A stretch of DNA of 64,000 nucleotides from Acrocarpospora catenulata (lineage in GTDB: Bacteria > Actinomycetota > Actinomycetes > Streptosporangiales > Streptosporangiaceae): assembly GCF_018476525.1 (NCBI RefSeq), contig NZ_JAHCST010000001.1, forward strand, positions 374,069 to 438,068, given 5' to 3'. Shown here in pieces: positions 8,342-16,095 of the stretch. Under the pieces are notes generated by a model. That model saw only the letters and a program-made list of their open reading frames with translations, was not told the origin of the DNA and did not search any database. Within the stretch, counting starts at the first letter, position 1. The number at the start of each line of letters is the position of its first letter. A program made the position numbers and the translations under genes.

Positions 8342-8407
8342 TTCGCTACGTAGTTCTCCCCATATCGAGGAATTCGCGGGGAGTAGTCAATGATGCGGAT
8401 TCGCAGG

Positions 8408-8656
8408 TTAACGCGGTGTTGCCTCGAGCTCCTCGTTCGGAGGCAGCGTGATGAAGAACTCCCGGCCGTTGCTGTAGCCGGTCACCGGGCGGCCGAGGCG
8501 GGTGGCGGCCTGGCTGGTCACCTCGCTGAACAGGTGTGCCACGTGCGGGTAGACGCTGACGCGGAAGCTCTCGCCGTTGGCGAGCTTCTCGGCGACGTGG
8601 GCGGCCATCGCGTGGACGAACCGGTGTTCCTCGTCGGGGGTGAGCGGTGTCGGCAT
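8408..8656 (-). CDS. small protein of unknown function
   Basis: 82 residues, no signal peptide or membrane helix. N-terminal acidic helix (TPDEEHRFVHAMAAHVAEKLANG) then alternating beta-like segments (FRVSVYPHVAHLFSEV, VTGYSNGREFFITLPP). I do not recognise a family. It begins 10 bp after the DUF418 gene on the same strand and is therefore probably co-transcribed. GC bias and reading-frame structure support a real gene. Confidence 0.65.
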   Translation of the reverse strand: MPTPLTPDEEHRFVHAMAAHVAEKLANGESFRVSVYPHVAHLFSEVTSQAATRLGRPVTGYSNGREFFITLPPNEELEATPR

Positions 8657-8666
8657 GGCTGGGACC

Positions 8667-9689
8667 CTACCGCGCCACCGCGACGGGAGTGGGGCGGTGG
8701 CCCCAGGTCGCCCAGCGCCAGAGCCATTCGAGCGGGCCCTGGCGGTGATGGCGGAGCCAGAGGGTGGACAGGGCCCACTGGGTGGCGAGGATGGCGGCGA
8801 TGGTGAGGTTGATCTTGACCGGCGGCCAGGCGGCCACCGGGCCCAGGGTGTGGGCGATGGCCAGGACGACGAGGCTGGCGGAGAGGTAGTTGGTCAGGGC
8901 CATGCGGCCCAGGGGGGCGAAGACGGCACGCAGGAACCGGCGCAGGGGGGTGTGCAGCAGGGTCAGCAGGGCGCAGACGTAGGCGGCGGCGACCAGCAGG
9001 CCGCCGAGGGCCAGGGCGTTGTGGGCGCCGGGGGCGTCGCTCGTCTGCCACCAGAGGACCGGGACGCTCAGCGCGGTGAAGATCAGGGCCAGGATGGCCG
9101 GTACCCGGGCCGAGGTCTCGATTCGGTCGATCACGCCGTACCGGGTCAGGGCCGAGCCGAGCAGGAGCAGGCCGGGGACCAGGGTGAAGCCGCCGCCGGC
9201 GGAGAAGATCAGGGAGGCCGCGAGGAGGACGGCGGCGAGGGCGGCCACGGCCTGCCGGGGGAGCCAGGTCGAGGGGAACAGGATCACCAGGCCGATGACG
9301 GCGTAGATCGTCAGGATGTCGCCCGGCCAGATCAGGAACATGTGGACCAGGCCGATCGCGAGCAGGGTGAGCAGGCGGCGGAGCAGGATCAGGCGGGGCC
9401 GTGGGGCGCGCTCCGCGGCCGATCTCAGCAGGAGTGAGAAGCCGACGCCGAAGAGCAGGGAGAAGATCGGGAAGAAGCGCCCGCCGATGAGAAGCGCCTC
9501 CCACCCGCCCGATTGGACGTCGGTACGGACAACGGAGTGGTCCAGGTTGGCTATGGGCAGGATGTTGGCGACCAAAATGCCGCAGAGGGCGAATCCGCGG
9601 ATGACGTCGAGGGCGGCGATACGGGGGCGTCCGGGGGAGGCCGTGGTGTCGCGGGGTTTCAGGGCCGCGGTGTGATCTTCGGTGGACAT
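8667..9689 (-). CDS. DUF418 family polytopic membrane protein
   Basis: 340 residues with about nine or ten membrane helices. N-terminal RIAALDVIRGFALCGILVANI and internal FSLLFGVGFSLLL are the hallmarks of the DUF1624/DUF418 (YeiB-like) acyltransferase-related family; the C-terminal APLGRMALTNYLSASLV motif marks the DUF418 region. Substrate is unknown; the family is thought to modify envelope molecules. It heads a two-gene unit with the small protein downstream. Confidence 0.88.
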   Translation of the reverse strand: MSTEDHTAALKPRDTTASPGRPRIAALDVIRGFALCGILVANILPIANLDHSVVRTDVQSGGWEALLIGGRFFPIFSLLFGVGFSLLLRSAAERAPRPRLILLRRLLTLLAIGLVHMFLIWPGDILTIYAVIGLVILFPSTWLPRQAVAALAAVLLAASLIFSAGGGFTLVPGLLLLGSALTRYGVIDRIETSARVPAILALIFTALSVPVLWWQTSDAPGAHNALALGGLLVAAAYVCALLTLLHTPLRRFLRAVFAPLGRMALTNYLSASLVVLAIAHTLGPVAAWPPVKINLTIAAILATQWALSTLWLRHHRQGPLEWLWRWATWGHRPTPVAVAR

Positions 9690-9804
9690 GGGCTCATCCT
9701 GCGGAAATCACCCGGTTCCCGGCATAAGCCGAAAGCACAATCCTGAACCGTACTTTCGACCGGTAGCCGGAAGTGCATGCCTACGTGAAGCCCCTCAAAA
9801 CGCC

Positions 9805-9829
9805 GTGACCCCGCCGTTGGCGGGGTCAC
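9805..9829 (-). terminator. rho-independent terminator of the ricin-like gene
   Basis: Perfect 11-bp stem GTGACCCCGCC/GGCGGGGTCAC with a three-base loop, lying 25 bp after the stop of the minus-strand ricin-like gene. On that strand the stem is followed by GCGTTTTGA, giving a short T-run, so orientation fits the gene. Confidence 0.8.
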
Positions 9830-9853
9830 CTGGGCCTCAAGGGTCTGGGTGGG

Positions 9854-10429
9854 TTACCACCAGTTGCTGTTGTCCGGGCCGAGCAGCCACATGCGGTCGT
9901 AGGTCGGGTAGGCGTAGTCCAGCGTGATCTGGTTGGAGTCCGGGCCGACCGACCCGACGGACATGGCGAGCTGCAGGTTGGTGACCGGGCGCCAGATCCA
10001 CCAGCGGTGGGTGTTGCCGCCCTTGGTCTCCAGGCGCAGACTCCACTTCTGGAGGTCGGAGCCGTCGCAGGTGCGGACCACGACCGCCTCGCCCCGGGCC
10101 GGGGTGTCGTCGGCCGGCTGGAGGCACTTGTCGGCGGCGCGGTTGCGCAGGGTCATGGTCCACGTCCGCTTGCGGTGGCTCCAGGTTCCCTCCGCGTCCC
10201 ACGCCTCGCTGAGGAAGGCGTCGCGGGTGATGCCGCGCGTGGTCATCACGGCGGTTCCGTCCGCGGTGGCGTCGCTGACGAGCAGCAGGCGGCTGCCGTC
10301 CATCCGGTTGACCAGGTCCTGGTTGACGAAGGTCATGGGTTTGATGGTGGTGTCGGCGCTCGCCGGCGTGGCGGTGGCCGTCAGGGCGGCCAGCACCGCG
10401 GCGAAAGCCGGGACGAATATGTGTCGCAT
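9854..10429 (-). CDS. secreted ricin-type beta-trefoil-like protein
   Basis: 191 residues from the ATG at 10429, preceded by an AAGGGAG ribosome site; an in-frame GTG 33 bp upstream would only lengthen the signal peptide. Signal peptide of about 26 residues ending ASA. The mature part carries a ricin-B-like signature: KCLQPADDTPARGEAVVVRTCDG followed by LQKWSL (Cys-Cys pair and QxW). Such proteins usually bind carbohydrate. Only one or two trefoil blades are recognisable, so it may be a degenerate or divergent lectin. Standalone gene with its own terminator. Confidence 0.75.
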   Translation of the reverse strand: MRHIFVPAFAAVLAALTATATPASADTTIKPMTFVNQDLVNRMDGSRLLLVSDATADGTAVMTTRGITRDAFLSEAWDAEGTWSHRKRTWTMTLRNRAADKCLQPADDTPARGEAVVVRTCDGSDLQKWSLRLETKGGNTHRWWIWRPVTNLQLAMSVGSVGPDSNQITLDYAYPTYDRMWLLGPDNSNWW

Positions 10430-10464
10430 GGCAGGGCGCTCCCTTCCAGGTTGTGAACACAATC

Positions 10465-10474
10465 AGTGATCACT
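10465..10474. promoter_or_regulatory. 10-bp palindrome in divergent promoter region
   Basis: AGTGATCACT is a perfect palindrome 35 bp upstream of the ricin-like start codon in the roughly 200-bp divergent spacer shared with the DUF2278 gene. The spacer also contains an AT-rich stretch (10561-10600) that could carry the plus-strand promoter. Operator function is a guess. Confidence 0.25.
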
Positions 10475-10631
10475 AACGTACATGGAGTGACCATGATGGT
10501 GTGGGAGCGAGCGGCTACGGCCCTCCGAGTCTCCCGCAAACCCCGAAATGTCGCCCCTGCGCGATTTAAATTCGGGCTGTATCGATAAAAGCTCGTAAAA
10601 CCGGTTTCTTGTGCTGATTGGAGCTTCACCC

Positions 10632-11636
10632 ATGCCGTTGCGCTCGTACGGTGTGCTCGCCGGCCGCCCTGTGGACCGGCGCCGGGAGGGAAAGACCGAC
10701 ACCCCGCACTACCAGATCCACCTGCGCGACAACGCGGGCACCGACTACCGGATCGCCGTCAACGTGCTCTCCCAGGAGGCGCCCTCCGAACTGCTCTACC
10801 TCGCCGACGAGAACTTCACCCACCCGCTCACCGCGCTGCTGCCCGCCCCGGGCAGCGGCTGGACGCCGCTGGCCTCCCGCCCCGGCCAGGCGAGCCTGGA
10901 CTACATCCGCGGCAACCTGTTCGACCCCGCCGGCATGCGCCCGCTCCCGCCCGACCTCCCCGGCGTCGACAACGACCTGGCCGACAAGCTCGACCACTAC
11001 GTCGAGCGCGCCACCAACGACCCCGCGTCCGCCCTGTACGTCTTCGGCGAGCGCTGGGGCCCGGAGGCCACCACCCGCGACAAGATCTTCGGCTTCCTGC
11101 CCGGCAACGGGGTGCACGACGTGCACATGAATCAGGGCAACAGCGACCGGTTCCGCCGGGACGACGGGGTCTGGCAGGACGGCGGCCTGCTCCTGCACTT
11201 TCCCGGCGAGAACCGGTGGATCGCCATCTTCCTGGCCTTCCAGTCCCAGGCCTGGCACACCGACGACACCACCGGCCACGCCCTCGTGACCGCCCCGTCC
11301 CGGCCGGTCCCCGGCGACCTGCCGCTCCGCATCGCCGCCGCGCTGGTCAACCCCGTCGGCCCCGCCCCCGAGCGGGAGACCGTCACCCTGCTCAACGCCT
11401 CGCCCGACACGCTCACCCTGGACGGCTGGCGCCTCGCCGACCAGGCCAAACGCACCCTGCCGCTGACCGGCGCCATCGCCGCGGGGGAGACCCTGCGCCT
11501 GTCGGTCGCCGACGCCCTGCAGTTGGGCAACAGCGGCGGTGCCATCACCCTGCTCGACCCGGCGGGTCTCAAGGTGCACGGCGTCTCGTACACCAAGGAC
11601 CAGGCCAGGCGCGAAGGGTGGACCGTCACGTTCTGA
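10632..11636 (+). CDS. DUF2278 (YukJ-like) protein with C-terminal lamin-tail domain
   Basis: 334 residues from the ATG at 10632, which has a GGAG nine bases upstream; an in-frame GTG at 10611 is less likely. Residues about 1-215 match the DUF2278/YukJ pattern (MPLRSYGVLAGRPVDRRRE; HYQIHL; DYRIAVNVLSQ; NGVHDVHMNQGN; WIAIFLAFQSQAWHTD). The last 100 residues resemble a lamin-tail (LTD) immunoglobulin-like domain (ETVTLLNASPDTLTLDGWRL, then GETLRLSVAD, LGNSGGAITLLD). Function unknown. The 3' end overlaps the convergent VOC gene by 11 bp. Confidence 0.85.
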   Translation: MPLRSYGVLAGRPVDRRREGKTDTPHYQIHLRDNAGTDYRIAVNVLSQEAPSELLYLADENFTHPLTALLPAPGSGWTPLASRPGQASLDYIRGNLFDPAGMRPLPPDLPGVDNDLADKLDHYVERATNDPASALYVFGERWGPEATTRDKIFGFLPGNGVHDVHMNQGNSDRFRRDDGVWQDGGLLLHFPGENRWIAIFLAFQSQAWHTDDTTGHALVTAPSRPVPGDLPLRIAAALVNPVGPAPERETVTLLNASPDTLTLDGWRLADQAKRTLPLTGAIAAGETLRLSVADALQLGNSGGAITLLDPAGLKVHGVSYTKDQARREGWTVTF

Positions 11637-12036
11637 CCGAGTCCAGGACCTCCAGGTAGTGCCGGTTGTACATGACACCGAGCACGTTGCCGAAGGGGTC
11701 GACCACCGCCGCGGTCACGAACCCCTCCCCCCGTGCGGTCAGCGGCAGGTACGGCTTGGCCCCCATCGTCAGCAGCCGGTCCAAGGCCCCTTGCACATCG
11801 TCCACGTGCCAGTGCAGGACGATGCCGCCACCGGGCTCGCCGGGCGGCGCGTAACGCCGGTCGACGAGCCCGAGTTCGGCCTGGTAGTCGCCGATCCGGA
11901 ACTCGTAGTACGCGGCGGGCTCGCCGTTCCCCGGCCGTTCGAAGTACGGCTGCACGCCCAGCAGTTCCGCGTACCACTCCTTGGCGGCCTCCAGGTCCTC
12001 GGCCCAGAAGTTGACGGTGGCCGGTCCTCGCAACAT
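11626..12036 (-). CDS. VOC/glyoxalase-family protein
   Basis: 136 residues with paired beta-alpha-beta-beta-beta modules: ATVNFWAEDLEAAKEWYAELLG, then YYEFRIGDYQAELGLVD and, in the second half, IVLHWHVDDVQGALDRLLTMGAKP and AAVVDPFGNVLGVMYN. Typical length for stand-alone VOC proteins (dioxygenase, glyoxalase or antibiotic-binding types); metal ligands cannot be fixed from sequence alone. Divergent from the WYL regulator, and its start lies 38 bp from a perfect dyad, so it is very probably that regulator's target. Confidence 0.87.
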   Translation of the reverse strand: MLRGPATVNFWAEDLEAAKEWYAELLGVQPYFERPGNGEPAAYYEFRIGDYQAELGLVDRRYAPPGEPGGGIVLHWHVDDVQGALDRLLTMGAKPYLPLTARGEGFVTAAVVDPFGNVLGVMYNRHYLEVLDSVRT

Positions 12037-12073
12037 GGTGTGCTCCTCTCTGTGGTACTGGCACGCTAGGAGC

Positions 12074-12100
12074 CATTGCGGAACCTCCGATTCCGCAATG
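12074..12100. promoter_or_regulatory. perfect dyad operator between VOC gene and WYL regulator
   Basis: CATTGCGGAA (12074-12083), seven-base spacer, TTCCGCAATG (12091-12100): a perfect 10-bp inverted repeat centred between the two divergent start codons, 17 bp before the regulator ATG. Sites of this layout are typical for YafY/WYL-type regulators acting on a divergent partner. The second arm ends just before the AGGGGG ribosome site, so binding could block both promoters. Confidence 0.8.
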
Positions 12101-12116
12101 AAGGGGGAACGCGGAA

Positions 12117-13049
12117 ATGCTGGAAACCTCGGTGCGCCTGCTCCGCCTGCTCGCCCTGCTCCAGTCCCGCCCCGACTGGCCGGGCCCCGAACTGGCCGGA
12201 CGCCTGGAGGTCACCACCAGGACCGTGCGCAACGACGTCGAGCGCCTCCGCCTGCTCGGCTACCAGGTCCACTCCACTCCGGGTGCGGCGGGCGGTTACC
12301 GGCTGGGCGCGGGCCGGGCGCTGCCGCCGCTGGTTCTGGACGACGAGGAGGCGGTGGCGGTGGCGGTCAGCCTGCACGCGGCGGCCTCCGGCACGGTGAC
12401 CGGCATCGAGGAGACCTCGCTGCGCGCCCTGGCCAAGCTCCAGCAGCTGCTGCCGTCCCGGCTCCGCCACCGCATCGACGCCGTACGGGCGGCCACCGTG
12501 TCGGTGGCGGGCCGTGGCCCCACCGTGGACGCCGGCACGCTGGCCCTGATCGCCGCCGCCGTCCGCGACCACGAGCAACTTCGCTTCGACTACCGTGACC
12601 GGGACGGCACCGCCGGGCCGCGCACCGCCGAACCGCACCGCCTCGTCTACACCGGACGCCGCTGGTACCTGCTGGCCTGGGACACCGCCCGCGCCGACTG
12701 GCGCACCTTCCGCGCCGACCGCATCCAGCCCCGCACCCCGAACGGCCCCCGCTTCACCCCCCGCCAACCCCCGGAGGACGCCGCCACCCACGTCCTCCGC
12801 GGCGTCGGCTCCACCGCCTGGCGTCACCAGGCCCGGGTCCGCCTGCACGCCCCGCTCGACCGGCTCGCCGAGGTGCTCCCGCCCACCGCCGGGCTGCTGC
12901 ACGAGGACGGCGTCCTGGAAACCGGCGGCGACTCCCTGGCCAACCTCGCCGCCTTCCTGGGCACCCTGAACGTGCCCTTCACCGTGCTGGATCCGCCCGA
13001 ACTCCGCGAACTGCTGCACAGCCTGGCGGTGCGGTACGCCTGCGCCTAG
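12117..13049 (+). CDS. YafY-type WYL-domain transcriptional regulator
   Basis: 310 residues. N-terminal winged HTH (SVRLLRLLALLQSRPDWPGPELAGRL; TTRTVRNDVERLRLLGY; GAAGGYRLG), central WYL domain with the RxxxPHRLVYTGRRWYLLAWD signature (about residues 170-200), and C-terminal WCX extension. An AGGGGG ribosome site nine bases upstream fixes the ATG. The WYL domain senses an unknown ligand, and a perfect dyad lies directly upstream. Convergent overlap of 4 bp with the DUF302 gene. Confidence 0.92.
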   Translation: MLETSVRLLRLLALLQSRPDWPGPELAGRLEVTTRTVRNDVERLRLLGYQVHSTPGAAGGYRLGAGRALPPLVLDDEEAVAVAVSLHAAASGTVTGIEETSLRALAKLQQLLPSRLRHRIDAVRAATVSVAGRGPTVDAGTLALIAAAVRDHEQLRFDYRDRDGTAGPRTAEPHRLVYTGRRWYLLAWDTARADWRTFRADRIQPRTPNGPRFTPRQPPEDAATHVLRGVGSTAWRHQARVRLHAPLDRLAEVLPPTAGLLHEDGVLETGGDSLANLAAFLGTLNVPFTVLDPPELRELLHSLAVRYACA

Positions 13050-13576
13050 CCGGATCTGAGCTGCTGAGGCACGGGCGCGTCGAGGAATTCCAGCAGGTCG
13101 GCGACCTTGTGGTCCAGTTCCACGCCCACGGCGGCGATGGCCGGGTCGTCGAAGCCGCCGAACTGGCGGCTCGGCTGGTCGATGGCGAAGCGGGTCACGC
13201 CGCCGGCGTCCTCGTAGAGGGTGGTGCGGAGGGGCGCGTACTCCATGACGGCCGGGTTGTGGTGGAACATGCGCTGGGCGATCGTGTGGTTGCCCATCAG
13301 GTACTGCACGCTCCGCCAGCGGTCCCCGGACAGGCGCAGCAGCGCGGTGTTGTCGAAGGACCAGTAGATGATGAAGCCGTGCGGGGCGTTCCGCTCGGTG
13401 GCCCTGAGCACGGCGGGCCAGTCGGCGTCCTCCCGGATGAGCCGCTCGAACACCGGCTGGTCCAGGGCCGGGACCGCCGCTTCGTACCGCTGCCGGAACT
13501 CCTCGAACGGTACGCCGGTGTCCACGGTCAGCCGATGGGCCTCGTAAGCGACATCTGTCACGTTGTTTGACGGCAT
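13046..13576 (-). CDS. DUF302 domain protein
   Basis: 176 residues from the ATG at 13576, eight bases after GGGGGAG; another in-frame ATG six bases earlier sits too close to that site. DUF302 signatures: HRLTVDTGVPFEEFRQRYEAAVP near the N-terminus and YLMGNHTIAQRMFHHNPAVMEYAPLRTTLYED in the middle, where NP..M.YAPLR is the conserved core. Cytoplasmic; function of the family is unclear (some members relate to redox or heme-associated stress). A very long open frame upstream on this strand is a GC artefact over the methyltransferase gene. Confidence 0.85.
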   Translation of the reverse strand: MPSNNVTDVAYEAHRLTVDTGVPFEEFRQRYEAAVPALDQPVFERLIREDADWPAVLRATERNAPHGFIIYWSFDNTALLRLSGDRWRSVQYLMGNHTIAQRMFHHNPAVMEYAPLRTTLYEDAGGVTRFAIDQPSRQFGGFDDPAIAAVGVELDHKVADLLEFLDAPVPQQLRSG

Positions 13577-13768
13577 GGACATAACTCCCCCTTTTACTCC
13601 ATAAACGCCCACGCCTCGGCGACATGTTTCACCGGAATCTCCCCCATAAGCGGTAGAGGGATATGATCTCAGCGGATTTCGTGCGACGTGTTCGACGTCG
13701 GCCGCATTGGTGCTTTCGTGCCGAGGCCGGCAGCCCTGCCCAAGGTGACGAAGCGAGGGAGCACCCCC

Positions 13769-14596
13769 GTGGCTGATGAGAACGTGGCCGACAGGAACAC
13801 CGCGCGGCCGGGGCAGGTGACGATCGACACCTCGCGGCCCCACTCGGCCCGGGTCTGGAACTACCTGCTGGGCGGCAAGGACAACTACCCGATCGACCGC
13901 ACCGCCGGCGACCGGGTGCTCGGCGTGTTCCCCGGCATGGTCGACATCGCCCGGCAGTCGCGGTACATGCTCACCCGGGTGGTGCGCCACCTGGCCGAGG
14001 ACGCGGGCATCCGGCAGTTCCTGGACATCGGCACCGGCCTGCCCACCGTGGACAACACCCACGAGGTGGCCCAGCGCATCGCCCCCGGCTCCCGGATCGT
14101 GTACGTCGACAACGACCCCCTGGTGCTGGTGCACGCCGAGGCCCTGCTCACCAGCACCCCCGAGGGCGCCACCGCCTACATCCAGGCCGACGTGCGCGAC
14201 CCCGGCTACATCCTGGAGCAGGCGGCCAAGACCCTGGACTTCGAGCGGCCGACCGCGCTCATGCTGATGGGCATCATGGGCCTGGTCGCCGACGACGCGG
14301 AGATCCGCGACATCATCGCCCGCCTGCTCGACGCGCTGCCCTCCGGCAGCTACCTGGCCCTGTACGACGGCACCGACACCGACCCCGCGTACGTCAAGGC
14401 GCTGACCGGATACAACGGCGGCAGCGGCGCGGTCCCCTACAAGCCCCGCAGCCCCGAAGTGATCCGCCACTTCTTCGACGGCCTGGAACTGCTCGAACCG
14501 GGCGTCGTCTCGGTGGTCAACTGGCGCCCGGACCCGGACCCGTGGGGCGCCGCACCGGAGGTGGCCTGCTGGGGCGGCCTCGCCCGCAAGCCCTAG
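13769..14596 (+). CDS. SAM-dependent methyltransferase, DUF574 family
   Basis: 275 residues from the GTG at 13769 with GGGAG eight bases upstream; in-frame extensions to 13688 are not needed. The family block RPHSARVWNYLLGGKDNYPIDR leads to FLDIGTGLPT (SAM site), YVDNDPLVLVHA (acidic SAM-binding residue) and IQADVRDPG. DUF574 (Methyltransf_19) proteins are multi-copy in actinomycetes and their substrates are unknown. Divergent from the DUF302 gene; the 190-bp spacer shows no clear operator. Confidence 0.9.
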   Translation: MADENVADRNTARPGQVTIDTSRPHSARVWNYLLGGKDNYPIDRTAGDRVLGVFPGMVDIARQSRYMLTRVVRHLAEDAGIRQFLDIGTGLPTVDNTHEVAQRIAPGSRIVYVDNDPLVLVHAEALLTSTPEGATAYIQADVRDPGYILEQAAKTLDFERPTALMLMGIMGLVADDAEIRDIIARLLDALPSGSYLALYDGTDTDPAYVKALTGYNGGSGAVPYKPRSPEVIRHFFDGLELLEPGVVSVVNWRPDPDPWGAAPEVACWGGLARKP

Positions 14597-14753
14597 TCTC
14601 CGGCGCCCGGCCGCCCTCATCGCCGCTCTCGGCACCCCTAGGAAGCCCGCTCCGGCCGATCCCACCGCCACCGTCGCCAGTCCGACTGCCGGTCAGGACC
14701 AAGGCGGGCCCCATCGGTGCGGCAGGGTGGCTGTTGCTGCGCCGCCGCGGCGT

Positions 14754-15431
14754 TCAGTCCTCCGCTCGGGACAGCCTGTCGGCCAGGCGGATCGGCTCGG
14801 GCTGGCGGTAGGCGGGGGTGACGCGGAGCACGTTGGCGGTGGCGTTTTCCAGGCTGATGCGGTGGCCCTGGGAGACGTAGACGGGCTTCACGCCGGTCTG
14901 GGTGCGGAGCGCGCGGCCCACCGTCGTGCCGTCCAGGAGGAGAGGGGTCCAGCTGCCGCGTTCGAGATCGGGCGGCTGGTGGGTGCCCACGAAGCTGGTC
15001 TTGGCCACGCCGACGGTGGGGAGCCCGGTCAGCACGCCCAGGTGGCAGGCGAGGCCGAAGCGGCGGGGGTGGGCCAGGCCGTACCCGTCGCAGATCAGCA
15101 GGTCGGGCTGGACGGTGAGGTGGTCGAGGGCGGCGAGCAGCGGGGGCAGCTCGCGGAACGCGAACAGGCCGGGAATGTACGGGAATCGCGCCTTCTGGCG
15201 GGCCGTGGCCTGGTCGACGACCCGCAGGTCCGAGTCGAGCACCACGATCGCACCGGTGACCTCGTCCGAGTGGGCCGCGTACCCGACGTCCAGCCCCGCC
15301 ACCAGCTCGGCCGACTCCGGTCCGGGGGTGGTCAGGTCGACGAGGGGGCGCAGGCGTTCCTGGACGGCCTCGGCCTGGGAGGCGGTGGTCGGCCAGTCGC
15401 CGCTGAGCTGCCCGATAGAAAGATCGCCCAC
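14754..15431 (-). CDS. nfi: endonuclease V
   Basis: 225 residues, standard length. Motifs of EndoV: LVAGLDVGYAA (metal Asp48), FPYIPGLFAFRELPPLL (Glu94 and the PYIP strand-separating wedge), LLICDGYGLAHPRRFGLACHLGV (metal Asp115), VGVAKTSFVG and KPVYVSQGHRISLENA. It nicks DNA (and in many organisms RNA) one nucleotide 3' of deoxyinosine or inosine. Monocistronic, separated from the response regulator on the same strand by 46 bp. The approximately 155-bp spacer on its 3' side (14597-14753) contains nothing I can identify. Confidence 0.93.
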   Translation of the reverse strand: MGDLSIGQLSGDWPTTASQAEAVQERLRPLVDLTTPGPESAELVAGLDVGYAAHSDEVTGAIVVLDSDLRVVDQATARQKARFPYIPGLFAFRELPPLLAALDHLTVQPDLLICDGYGLAHPRRFGLACHLGVLTGLPTVGVAKTSFVGTHQPPDLERGSWTPLLLDGTTVGRALRTQTGVKPVYVSQGHRISLENATANVLRVTPAYRQPEPIRLADRLSRAED

Positions 15432-15477
15432 CGCAGCAGAAAACCGCAGCCATCAGGAAGCGTCAAACCGGGCGTCG

Positions 15478-16095
15478 TCACGTGCCCCCGTAGTAGGCGG
15501 CGGCCTGGGCGCGGCTTTGCAGCCCGAGTTTGGTGAGGACGCGGCTTACGTGGGTTTTGGCTGTTGGTTCCGCGATGTCTAGTTCGCGGGCTATTTCGGC
15601 GTTGGAGAGGCCGCGACCGAGGCAGGTGAGGACCTGGCGTTCGCGGGTGGTGAGGACGGCGGGGTCGGGGCGGTCGGCGGGGCGGGTCCGGGCGAAGGCG
15701 GTGATCAGGCGGCGGGTGACCGAGGGGGCGATGAGGCCGTCGCCGCGGGCGACCACGCGGATGGCCTCCAGCAGGGCGGGGGCGTCGGTGTTCTTGAGCA
15801 GGAAGCCGGCGGCGCCGGCGCGGAGCGCGCCGAAGACGTATTCGTCCTGGTCGAAGGTGGTGAGGATGAGGACGTCCGTGATGCCGTTGAGGGCGGCGGT
15901 GGCGGCGATGCCGTCCAGGCGGGGCATGCGGATGTCCATGAGGACGACGTCGGGGCGGGTCTGGGTGGCCAGCTCGACGGCGGCGCGTCCGTCGGCCGCC
16001 TCGCCGACCACCTCGATGTCGGGGGCACCGCCGAGGATGAGCAGCAGGCCCGCCCGGACGGCCGCGTGGTCGTCCGCGACCAGCACCCGGATCAT
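15478..16095 (-). CDS. NarL/LuxR-type response regulator
   Basis: 205 residues. Receiver domain with acidic pocket VADDH, phospho-acceptor Asp54 in VVLMDIRMPRLDG, Thr in ILTTF and Lys in FLLKN; C-terminal LuxR HTH (LTTRERQVLTCLGRGLSNAEIARELDIAEPTAKTHVSRVLTKLGL). Partner kinase gene is upstream and overlaps by 4 bp (ATGA). Targets unknown; the divergent membrane protein beyond the kinase is the obvious candidate. Confidence 0.94.
   Translation of the reverse strand: MIRVLVADDHAAVRAGLLLILGGAPDIEVVGEAADGRAAVELATQTRPDVVLMDIRMPRLDGIAATAALNGITDVLILTTFDQDEYVFGALRAGAAGFLLKNTDAPALLEAIRVVARGDGLIAPSVTRRLITAFARTRPADRPDPAVLTTRERQVLTCLGRGLSNAEIARELDIAEPTAKTHVSRVLTKLGLQSRAQAAAYYGGT

Noticed and set aside
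13577-14671. Long N-terminal extension of the DUF302 gene through the methyltransferase
   Set aside because: The DUF302 protein is complete from the ATG at 13576 with a good ribosome site; the extension is antisense to a real gene.
14597-14753. Possible small gene between the DUF574 methyltransferase and endonuclease V
   Set aside because: Convergent spacer with no start preceded by a ribosome site and no coding bias.
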